From NCBI GenBank assembly GCA_950097015.1, contig CATNEN010000024.1:3477501-3541500 (forward strand): a stretch of 64,000 nucleotides of DNA, in the 5' to 3' direction. This document shows, one piece after another, positions 11,401 to 23,400 of the stretch. Source of the DNA: Macrostomum hystrix (lineage: Eukaryota; Platyhelminthes; Macrostomidae). A program made the translations under genes and the position numbers. The stretch's first letter is position 1. The number at the start of each line of letters is the position of its first letter. Below the pieces are notes generated by a model. The model was given only the letters and a program-made list of their open reading frames with translations. It did not search any database and was not told the DNA's origin.

Positions 11401-14400
11401 AATTCTCGAATTATTCTAGAAATGTTAGGATTGTTAGAAATACTTATTTTCTCATGTATTTCTTATGAATTAGCTCCTCGGAAATCTCACCAGCTTGCAT
11501 GGAGATGTGACAGCATTAGGCGCAGTATTGCACACAGCCAGATAGCCGCTATCCTGATTGCGATTCACCCAACCAACAATCAGCTGATTGGAGTCGAACC
11601 AGCGCACCAGGGTCACATAGTGCTCAGCTGGCACAGCGCCTGGTGGACTGAGTTTAACCGTTGTACGGCTGGTGATATCATAGACTAGCAGAGCCACCTG
11701 CGTCAGGGGTGTCACGGCGCCCGCCTTCGGATATCGAATGCTGCGCTGCTGGAGGTACATGTTGGACGGACTGCCGTACCAGGGCATGTCGTAGGCCTGC
11801 ACTAGGGAGTCGTTGAACGTCAGGTAGGCGATGCGCGAATTGCCCGGCGACACCCAGAGTGCCTCGCTGCTCTCCAGGATTTCCTCTGTTCCAATGCGGG
11901 CAGATTGTGTTTGCGGGGCCGATGTGACACTGGGAATACCAAGCTAGTTTTCTGTCAGTTCCCTGCTCCCCACACTCTTCAGCTCTACTCCTTACACTCT
12001 TCCGCCCCTACTCCCAACAGTCTTTCGCTCCTACTCCCTACACTCTTCCGCTCCCTACTCCCTGCACTCTTCCGCTCCCTACTCCCTACACTCTTCCGCT
12101 CCCTACTCCCTGCACTCTTCCGCTCCCTACTCCCTGCACTCTTCCGCTCCCTACTCCCTGCACTCTTCCGCTCCCTACTCCCTGCACTCTTCCGCTCCCT
12201 ACTCCCTACACTCTTCCGCTCCCTACTCTCTACTCTCTTCCGCCCCTACTCCTTACACTCTTCCGCCCCTGCTCCCTACACTCTTCCGCCCCTACTCCCT
12301 ACACTCTTCCGCTCCCTACTCCCTACACTCTTCCGCTCCCTACTCCCTACACTCTTCCGCTACCTTCATAGACCCAGTTGCAGGTGCCGACAGTGACTCC
12401 CGGATCACTAGAACTGTTTGTGATCTTTACTGCCGGCCTTTCGAACGGCTTGTCAGAGTAATAAATGTTGTTCTCGTACACAAATGCCTACGGTGTGCGT
12501 GAGGCGAAAAATGATAATTTAGGCTAATTAGTTGACAAGGCGAAGAAAATAATAAGATGCCATAGAATTGAGTGAAACAGAAAAAAGTGGCAGAGGAGAG
12601 GGCGGAGGCAGAGGAGAGGGCGGAGGCAGAGGAGTGGGCGGAGGCAGAGGAGAGGGCGGAGGCAGAGGAGTGGGCGGAGGCAGAGGAGTGGGCGGAGGCA
12701 GAGGAGAGGGCGGAGGCAGAGGAGTGGGCGGAGGCAGAGGAGTGGGCGGAGGCAGAGGAGTGGGCGGAGGCAGAGGAGTGGGCGGAGGCAGAGGAGTGGG
12801 CGGAGGCAGAGGAGTGGGCGGAGGCAGAGGAGTGGGCGGAGGCAGAGGAGTGGGCGGAGGCAGAGGAGTGGGCGGAGGCAGAGGAGTGGGCGGAGGCAGA
12901 GGAGTGGGCGGAGGCAGAGGAGTGGGCGGAGGCAGAGGAGAGGGCGGAGGCAGAGGAGTGGGCGGAGGCAGAGGAGTGGGCGGAGGCAGAGGAGAGGGCG
13001 GAGGCAGCAACCTCATCAACTCACTACAAAGGCGCTCTCGGAGCCCCACTGAACGGCGCGCAGTCTAGCCGGGCTGGCATCGCAGTTGCCCTCCGGGCAG
13101 AGACTCTTCTCAACAATGCGCCTGCGAGAAGGCGGGAGAGATGAGGGAGGGATTGGCTCGTAATTCCCTATATTGGTTCTGCGGCACGTTTGACAGAAAA
13201 TATTTTCGATATTCCGTTTTCAACTCGCATTTTAGAAAACATGGCAGAAAGACTGATAAGGGGATAAGAAATGGAAATCCAGCTAGAATTTCAGATCTCA
13301 CCCTCCTGCTGTCTTGGGCAGAGCCACCAGTTTGTAGTAGGCGCTGGATGAGTGCCGGTAAATCTAAAATATCGCCAGCAACAGTTGCAACAACTATGGC
13401 ACATTCTCGTAGCTTTGTTAAATATTCTCTACTTTATCTACCTCTCCGCTATACATATCTAATACCCGTCCATTAGCTTGTATGTTATGCTAGCACTTAA
13501 TCAACTCGCTGAATAGTTTTCTCCCTGCTCCATAAAATCCGCAAAAAGCACCAAATTGGAGTTTTTGTAGCATTTAAAGCTAACCTTTTCCGGGCTGCTT
13601 TGAATTAGCAGATTCTGACAGTCACTAGAGGCGACAAAGTATCCAATGCTGCCCTGGAAGGAATTCGCACAGACAGCTTTAAGTAAAAGTTTCTGCCAAA
13701 TAACATCAATCAAATCGAAATAAATCATTACCTCGCTAAACTGGTCCTTAGAGAGCAGTCTTGAGATCGATTTGTTATGTGGATTCAAACTGGCTTGCAT
13801 TATGTCGCCAGAGGTGGCATTTAAATATAGCAGAACGTCTGCGGTAGAATGTGTGTTTTGTTAGATTTTTTTCTTGTCTTGCTGCTGATGCACGATGCAA
13901 AACATTGTCGTCCCTCACTCCGTCAACCACCTCACATCCCTTCTTCCGATTGGCAGTTGAATATTTCTCTACCCTAGCGGAAAACTTTCGCCACAAAAAT
14001 GTATATCGTCCCCCCACTACGCTGACCACCTCACTCCACATCATCCTACTGGCTCGTGAAAGTTAATTCTCTACCCCAGCTGAAAACTTTCCGTCAACCA
14101 CCCCACTCCCCATCATCCCACTCGCTCGTGAATGTTAATTTTCTACCGCAGCTGAAAACTTTTGCCAAAAATGTATACTCGTATCGTCTCCCGCTACGCC
14201 AACCACCTCACTCCAGATCTTCCAACTGGCTCGTGAACGTTAATTCTCTACCCCAGCTTAAAACTTTCCGTCAACCACCTCACATCCCTTCTTCCGATTG
14301 GCAGTTGAATATTTCTCTACCCTAGCGGAAAACTTTAGCCACACAAATGTATATCGTCCCCCCACTACGCCAACCACCTCACTCCCCATCATCCTACTGG

Positions 14401-17400
14401 CTGGTGAATGTTAATTCTCTACCCCAGCTAAAAACTTTTGCCACAAAAATATATCGTCCCTTAATCCGCTAACCACCTCACTCCCATCATCTTACTGGCT
14501 GCTGAATGTTAATTCTCTACCCCAGCAGAAAATTTCGCGAATGTTATTTCATGAACCACTGTAGCTTTAATCTCACGCCATTAATACCCATCCGCCCTTT
14601 TTAGGTCCCTACCTGCTTTGTTGCAGCTAAGCCACTGGTAACGTAACTGCCTCAGTTTCTTCATTATCGACATCGACTCAGTGAAGGTGAGCGGTTCTCC
14701 AAGGTGCAGTTCATTGTTTCCTGCAAATGCAACGCTCCAAAATTTAAATTTAGCAATATTGAGTGTTAATTTACTAAGTGTTTTTTCTGTTTTATGATCA
14801 TTTCTACAAATTGATTTTTAACAGTAAATGTGTATCGGGGTATGTGGAATACAGAGAAACAAAATTGGAATACATTATCAGATACACTTGTACGAGTACG
14901 AGCTAAATAAGTTTACTAGTGATGCTAAAAAATAGACAAAAATAGAATGCGGTAATTGATTTCATTGTTACTATGCGGCGCATTAACAATAGAAAGACCA
15001 CGCTATTTCCCCCCCCTGGGGCTCATGGCGATTGGTTGAATCGCATTTTAGGAGATACACAAAATAGAAAATGTTGGTATTTGAAATAGCCCCCCTGTGG
15101 ACTTTCTAATGTTAAATAGCATAGCTATCGCTGGCAACTGGCTGGCAGGCAGAACTGAAGTACTAGATCAGGGGTCGGCAAACTCCGGCCCGCGGGCCAG
15201 ATGCGGCCCTCGAAGCTCCCAAATCCGGCCCTTTGCCCCTTCTGACATCTACAGTGTCCTGTTTCATCTCTCTCGTGTCTAATCACTCCCGTGTCTAATC
15301 TCTCCCGTGTCTAATCTCTCCCGTGTCTAATCTCTCCCGTGTCTAATCTCTCCCGTGTCTAATCTCTCTCGTGTCTAATCTCTCTCGTGTCTAATCTCTC
15401 TCGTGTCTAATCTCTCCCGTGTCTAATCTCTCCCGTGTCTAATCTCTCTTGTGTCTAATCTCTCCCGTGTCTAATCTCTCCCGTATCTAATCTCTCCCGT
15501 GTCTAATCTCTTACCTGTCTTATCTCTCCCGTGTCTCATCTCTCTCGTGTCCCATCTTTCCTGTGTCTCATCTCTTACGTGTCTCATCTCTCCCCTATCT
15601 CATACTTATACAGTCAATGCGGCCCGCTGTCGTCTTTTGGGCTCTCTCTTTGGCCCGCCAGCAAATAAGTTTGCCTACCCCTGTACTAGTAGAACTAACA
15701 GTAGAACTACCAAGGGGGGGGGAAATTTCCCCCCCCCTGACAATTTTTTTTGCTGCACCCGAACGGAACAATGCAAGCACACGAAACTCAAGAACACGGG
15801 CCAACTTTTTGTTGCGCATCTTCTGAAGCAAGAAACAAGTCGCCAGCCCTTCAGACCGTCGAGATATTCAATGTTTCTGGCCGAAGGTCCGATTTTTCCC
15901 ATAAGAGCTAGTGTATTTCATACACCCCTATACACGAATTTGCACTGCGCCTCAGTGCCGCCTTGCCAGGCCTTCAAACTTTATCAGCATGTCACCCGAG
16001 TGTGCCTGCATCATCTCCGTCTTCGGTGGTCACCTACCTTTATATAGAGTCTAGACAGACTGCTGGACCTTCAAGGGCTACAGCAGGTGGAACTAAGCTA
16101 CTATGGTCACCCTGAAGCGAATTTCTCAAATTTCAATGCTCAAGCCAAAATATTAGGCGCAGCTCAACCACAGGACACCATCGCCTAGTCTGTCAACCAA
16201 TCAGTCACCACCCAACGCTGTTAGCATTCGGGCGCTGCCAAAAAAATTGTCAGGGGGAGAAACGGGCGGCAAAATGGCTTGGTAGTCCTACTGCTAAGTG
16301 TCTTGCTTCATGACCCAAATTAATTGTCTCCATCTGGGATGAGATTCGAACTCTCGACCTCGGTCAGATTTCCGAAGCCCTTAACCAGTGGGCTACAATT
16401 TCTCCGGTCGGGCTAGATAGATCTACTGTAACTGTGGATGTACTACAGTAGTACAATCTCATTGTGCGACAATTGCAGATAAGCAAACAAATGATCTTCA
16501 AGAACAAAGGTACAGTGCAGCTGGATATAATATACGAAGTTACAAGCAAGTTACTCTGTGTGTTTAGCCTGGGTTTGTGCTATCCTGTTGAATATAAAGG
16601 CAGAAAACGATATCTCGTAACTAGCAATAATTTGGACAAAGAAAAACAGGATTTTGTGTGTGTGTGTGTGTGCTTGTGTGTTTGCATATACATGGGTAAG
16701 CCTGATTAAGCGCAAAATTCACACATCGTTTTCTCAAAAGTTGTAAAAAAATGCACAATTACATTTGCCCTAATGCTAGTGACAAAATACACGCAGGTTC
16801 TGAACGAATCGCTTTAAATTTTTGCTTGCTTTGTGCTTAAAATGTGCACATTCAGTTCGGCTTTTAAACCTTTGGTCACCAATATATCCAATATCCAATA
16901 TACATAGGCTTATACCAGTCAGCAGAAAGGGGAGAAAAAGGAGTAAGCCAAGCTTCTTGATGTCTTTCAGCTGCAGGTGTTTTTTGCTGCCCATCCCCCC
17001 TGCAGCGTGTCCCCTTTCTTCCCTCTTTCTTCCCCCAAACATTTTTCTCTTTGCCAAAACTGCTGCTTCTAAAAGATAAAAATGGTGTATTTCGTGACGC
17101 TGCTAGGTCGTCAAACATAATGATTCTAACTAGTGCAGCTATTTCGTGTCCATTTGTAAATGTGTTTGTCACAGAATTTTAGCAATTACAGCTGTTGAAG
17201 AACCGAAAATAAGCTTTCTCAAAGAACGTGTCTGATTAAAAAAATTTAAGAAACTTGCTTTTGCTTTGTGGATCAGCAAAAACATTCGTCTTTGCTGTTA
17301 GACTAGCCATTTTTTTGTTAGACGAGATATTTGTCTGTTACAAAAAACATTTGTCTGTTACAAAATACATTTGTCTGTTAAAAAAACGTTTGCCTGTTAG

Positions 17401-20400
17401 ACAACTTATTTTTCTGTTAGACATGGCATTTTGTCTGTTAGACAGGACATTTGTCTGTTAGACAGGGCATTTTGTCTGTTAGACAAAGCATTTGTCTGTT
17501 AGACAGGGCATTTTGTCTGTTAGACAAAGCATTTGTCTGTTAGACAGAGCATTTGTCTGTTAGACAGGTCATTTGTCTGTTAGACATGGCATTTGTCTAT
17601 TAGACAGGGCATTTGTCTGTTAGACATGGCATTTTGTCTGTTAGACATGGCATTTGTCTATTAGACATGGCATTTTGTCTGTTAGACAGGGAAATTTGTC
17701 TATTAGACATGGCATTTGTCTATTAGACAGGGCATTTGTCTATTAGACATGGCATTTGTCTGTTAGACATGGCATTTTGTCTGTTAGACAGTAAATTTGT
17801 CTGTTAGACAGGGCATTTGTCTGTTAGATCTCCCCTGCCTAGATAAGGTCACCCTGATGCAAGACATTTTTTATGTTAAGACACTAACATTTTTTAATTT
17901 GGGTTTCGATAGGAATACAACAAGGGTCAGGGAGTCGCATAGACAAGCAGAAGTGGGGATTCAATTTTAGCCGCATACAAATGTATAAAACAAACAATAA
18001 AACAAAAGCTATAACTGGGGCTCAGTAACTATAACAAATGATAATCAAATTTATGCGAAAGTGTGCTAAATATCTACACAAATCGAGCTGTTCCGCTTAC
18101 CAAACAGATCTGTTCGAGGAAAAAACGAAAAATAGAAAATAAAATAGCAAGCATTAGTATAATTTCAGCTAGATAATAAATTACCACGTGGTTACTACGC
18201 ACAAAAAGTGATGCTCAACTGCCATTTACCTATCGGCTGAATTAAGCTAAGTGAATAAGAAAACATTTTCACCTATTAGACTAGACATTCACCCATTTGA
18301 GTCGGCATTCACTCATTTGATCATGCATTCACCCATTTGATCATGCATTCACCCATTTGATCATGCATTCACCCATTTGATCATGCATTCACTCATTTGA
18401 TCATGCATTCACCCATTTGATCATGCATTCACCCATCTGATCATGCATTCACCCATTTGATCATGCATTCACCCATTTGAGTCGGCATTCACCAATTTGA
18501 GTGGCCATTTACCCATTTGAGTCGGCATTCACCCATTTGATCATGCATTCACCAATTTAAGTCGGCATTCACCCATTTGAGTCGGCATTCACCCATTTGA
18601 GTCGGCATTCACCCATTTGAGTCGGCATTCACCCATTTGAGTCGGCATTCACCCATTTGAGTCGACATTCACCCATTTGAGTCGGCATTCACCCATTTGA
18701 GTCGACATTTACCAATTTGAGTGGGAATTCACCCATTTAATCGGGTATTAACCCATCTGATCGGGCATTCACCCATTTGATCATACATGCACCCATTTGA
18801 GTCGGCATTCACCCATTTGAGTCGGCATTCACCCATTTGAGTCGGCATTCACCCATTTGAGTCGGCATTCACCCATTTGAGTCGGCATTCACCCATTTGA
18901 GTCGGCATTCACCCATTTGAGTCGACATTTACCAATTTGAGTGGGAATTCACCCATTTAATCGGGTATTAACCCATCTGATCGGGCATTCACCCATTTGA
19001 TCATACATGCACCCATTTGATCATACATGCACCCATTTGATCATGCATTCACCCATTTGAGTCGGCATTCACCCATTTGAGTCGGCATTCACCCATTTGA
19101 TCATGCATTCACCCATTTGAGTCGGCATTCACCCATTTGAGTCGGCATTCACCCATTTGATCATGCATTCACCAATTTAAGTCGGCATTCACCCATTTGA
19201 GTCGGCATTCACCCATTTGAGTCGGCATTCACCCATTTGAGTCGGCATTCACCCATTTGAGTCGGCATTCACCCATTTGAGTCGACATTTACCAATTTGA
19301 GTGGGAATTCACCCATTTAATCGGGTATTAACCCATCTGATCGGGCATTCACCCATTTGATCATACATGCACCCATTTGAGTCGGCATTCACCCATTTGA
19401 TCATGCATTCACCCATTTGATCATACATTCACCCAATTGATCATACATTCACCCATTTGATCATACATTCACCCAATTGATCATACATTCACCCATTTGA
19501 TCATACATTCACCCATTTGATCATACATTCACCCATCTGATCATACATTCACCCATTTGATCATACATTCACCCAATTGATCATACATTCACCCATCTGA
19601 TCATACATTCACCCATTTGATCATACATTCACCCAATTGATCATACATTCACCCATTTGATCATACATTCACCCATTTGATCATACATTCACCCATCTGA
19701 TCATACATTCACCAATTTGATCATACATTCACCCAATTGATCATACATTCACCCATCTGATCATACATTCACCCATCTGATCATACATTCACCCATTTGA
19801 TCATACATTCACCCAATTGATCATAAATTCACCCATTTGAGTCGACATTCACCCATTTGAGTCGGCATTCACCTATTTGAATGGGCATTCACCCATTTGA
19901 GTGGGCAAATGGAAAGGTTTAGCAAATTTTTCCCATCAGCAGCTTGTCTAATCTATGGGATTTACTCTGTGATGGGGTATACGCAGAGTCTGCTTTTATC
20001 CGCTGAGCTAATCCGTAACTCGCTGAAGTCGTTTGAATGGGGCCCAGCCCATGGGAAAGCCAGGAAATATGAACCGGACGGAGCCTCCAGCAAGGAGGAT
20101 GGATGCTTCCTTCTGCTGCTTCAAGAATTCCTTCAAGGCGGGCGACTCAGCTTACAAGAGAGAGAGAGAGTGAGTGAAGGGCGAGGCCAAGGCAAGAAGC
20201 TGGGACAGGTGAGGATAAATAGATCGCTATCCTTCCCTGCATGACTCGCAGCTGGCGATCCCCCCTACCCAACCAGGCCCAGGTGTAGGGAAAACGCTGG
20301 ATCTCGTAAAGAATAAGGAAATGGGAGAAATTCCCCATTGCACTATGCGGGTGTTGGGATAAGCGACAGGTGCTGCACATCTCCCAATCATTTTCTATCT

Positions 20401-23400
20401 CTCCCCTCATCTTCTTGTCGTCTTTCAGGTGAGCCAAGTGTCTTCGCTACTATCCCTTGAGGGGGAGGTAGCTCGGCGGATTAGGCGAAGATCACGCGGG
20501 AAGTGTTGGATTATCGATCCTTAATTCTCATCCATTCGATGCATACGAGATTAGCAATGACAGGGTCGGGACTTTAATCAAAGTGGATCTAGAAAGCACA
20601 GGGGACTAGATTACAGACAGGTGTTAATTAGAGACATCAAGGTTGAATCTTCAGGTCACCTCCGTGTACTGCACTGCTTGCCAACTCTCTAGTCTGCTTA
20701 TTTGGCTCAGATTATAAGTGCTCCAAGAGTTATTTCAGCTTTAATCTAGTCTCTCCAGTCTAGTCTGTCTCATCTAGTCTGTCTCATCTAGTCTGTCTCA
20801 TCTAGTCTGTCTCATCTAGTCTGTCTCATCTAGTCTGTCTCATCTAGTCTGTCTCATCTAGTCTGTCTCATCTAGTCTGTCTCATCTAGTCTGTCTCATC
20901 TAGTCTGTCTCATCTAGTCTGTCTCATCTAGTCTGTCTCATCTAGTCTGTCTCATCTAGTCTGTCTCATCTAGTCTGTCTCATCTAGTCTGTCTCATCTA
21001 GTCTGTCTCATCTAGTCTGTCTCATCTAGTCTGTCTCATCTAGTCTGTCTCATCTAGTCTGTCTCATCTAGTCTGTCTCATCTAGTCTGTCTCATCTAGT
21101 CTGTCTCATCTAGTCTGTCTCATCTAGTCTGTCTCATCTAGTCTGTCTCATCTAGTCTGTCTCATCTAGTCTGTCTCATCTAGTCTGTCTCATCTCTCCA
21201 GTGTCGGCTTCATCTCTCCAGTCTCGAGAGCCAATTCCAGCCTCTCCCATGGCCATCTTTAACTTTAGTTTCGCTCTAGTCGGCATTCGCGCAGTTGGTC
21301 TCAATTTCAGAATTCACGTATCTCCTGCCTTTTTTCCATGCTAATTCCCAATGGACCAGGACCCACCGATAAGCCGCCCAAAGCGCAGGGGGATAGTTTC
21401 ACTCATTGCAACTGTTTCGGGTTTGTTGAGGAAGTAGAGAAATTCATATTTTGTCCTGCAACTAGCAAACTTAAAGAGGTAGAATGTTCTAGTGTGTCAA
21501 GGCAGGCAGAAAACTAAAATAAACTCTAAAAGAAAATAGCGTGGCGCAAATTTTTTTGCCAAAAAAATTCTAGTCATTTTTTGTAGCAGCAAATCATTCG
21601 ACAATTGCAGCCTGTTCTTATACTTCTCTGCGCAGATGCTCTACGAGAATGGACTGGATTGAGTAAAACAGCGATGCTGAGATAGACAAGGTGAGATTGA
21701 GATGGTGAGATAGACAGGGTGAGATGGACAGGGTGAGATAGACAGGGTGAGATAGACAGGGTGAGATGGACAGGGTGAGATAGACAGAGTGAGATGGACA
21801 GGGTGAGATGGACAGGGTGAGATGGACAGAGTGAGATAGACAGGGTGCGATGGACAGGGTGAGATGGACAGGGTGAGATGGACAGGGTGAGATGGACAGG
21901 GTGAGATGGACAGAGTGAGATGGACAGGGTGAGATAGACAGGGTGAGATGGACAGGGTGAGATGGACAGAGTGAGATGGACAGGGTGAGATGGACAGGGT
22001 GAGATGGACAGGGTGAGATGGACAGGGTGAGATGGACAGGGTGAGATGGACAGGGTGAGATGGACAGGGTGAGATGGACAGGGTGAGATGGACAGGGTGA
22101 GATGGACAGGGTGAGATGGACAGGGTGAGATGGACAGGGTGAGATGGACAGGGTGAGATGGACAGGGTGAGATGGACAGGGTGAGATGGACAGGGTAAGA
22201 TGGACAGGGTGAGATGGACAGAGTGAGATGGACAGGGTGAGGAAACCGAGTTAGACACACAGTGTTAGACAGATGCAAAGTTTTTTATGCAAGCTCATGC
22301 AAAAACTTAACGATTGGCACTGTATGTGCTTTGTTTAAGATGCTTAGAATACCAAAAGAGTTATATAATTAAGAATTTATATCGTTTGAAAGTAAAACAA
22401 CTAAATTATTAAATAAGGAAAGGCGCAATTTTTATATTAAGAGTTAGAGTAAAATAGGAAAAAAGGAAAATGAGCAGCTTTTCGAATTTTCAGAAAAGAC
22501 AACAACAATCACTACTCACTTGGCGTTACCCAGTAAACTGCGAATGCAATTAGGCCCAGAATGGAGGCAATGACCACCAAGGCGATGACGATGCCCTTGA
22601 TGTTCTTCTGCGCCGGCGCGTTGCCAACGAGCTCCTGGTTGAAGGTTCGCAAATATCGAAATCATGTTTCTTCATATGAATCATATGATATGAAACTAAA
22701 TCACATGAAAACATTCATCAATATTAGAAAAAGAGTCGATTTAAACAAAAAAGTTTTTTTCTAACATGTAGAACTCTGGGTCACCTGCCAGATACGAAGG
22801 TAATCTCTCCCGTGTCTCATCTCTCCCGTGTCTCATCCCTACCGCGTCTCATCTCTCCCGTGTCTCATCCCTCCCGTGTCTCATCTCTCCCGTGTCTCAT
22901 CTCTCCCGTGTCTCATCTCTCCCGTGTCTCATCTATCCTATGTCTCATCTCTCCCGTGTCTTATCTCTCCCGTGTCTCATCTATCCTATGTCTCATCTCT
23001 CCCGTGTCTCATCTCTCCCGTGTCTCATCACCCCCGTGTCTCATCACCCCCGTGTCTCATCTCTCCCGCGTCTCATCTCTCCCGTGTCTCATCTCTCCCG
23101 TGTCTCATCTCTCCCGTGTCTCATCTCTCCCGTGTCTCATCTCTCCCGTGTCTCATCTCTCCCGTGTCTCATCTCTCCCGTGTCTCATCTCTCCCGTGTC
23201 TCATCTATCCTATGTCTCATCTCTCCCGTGTCTTATCTCTCCCGTGTCTCATCTATCCTATGTCTCATCTCTCCCGTGTCTCATCTCTCCCGTGTCTCAT
23301 CACCCCCGTGTCTCATCACCCCCGTGTCTCATCTCTCCCGCGTCTCATCTCTCCCGTGTCTCATCTCTCCCGTGTCTCATCTCTCCCGTGTCTCATCTCT

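Noticed and set aside
12528-13144. Pro-rich, Gly-rich and Glu/Ala-rich frames of 166-190 codons
   Set aside because: They cover an 18-bp array and parts of DPP exon 7 in wrong frames.
20025-20437. GC-rich patch as a further DPP exon between exons 2 and 3
   Set aside because: Exons 2 and 3 join in phase 1 with continuous family similarity, and no acceptor/donor pair in the right phase was found here.
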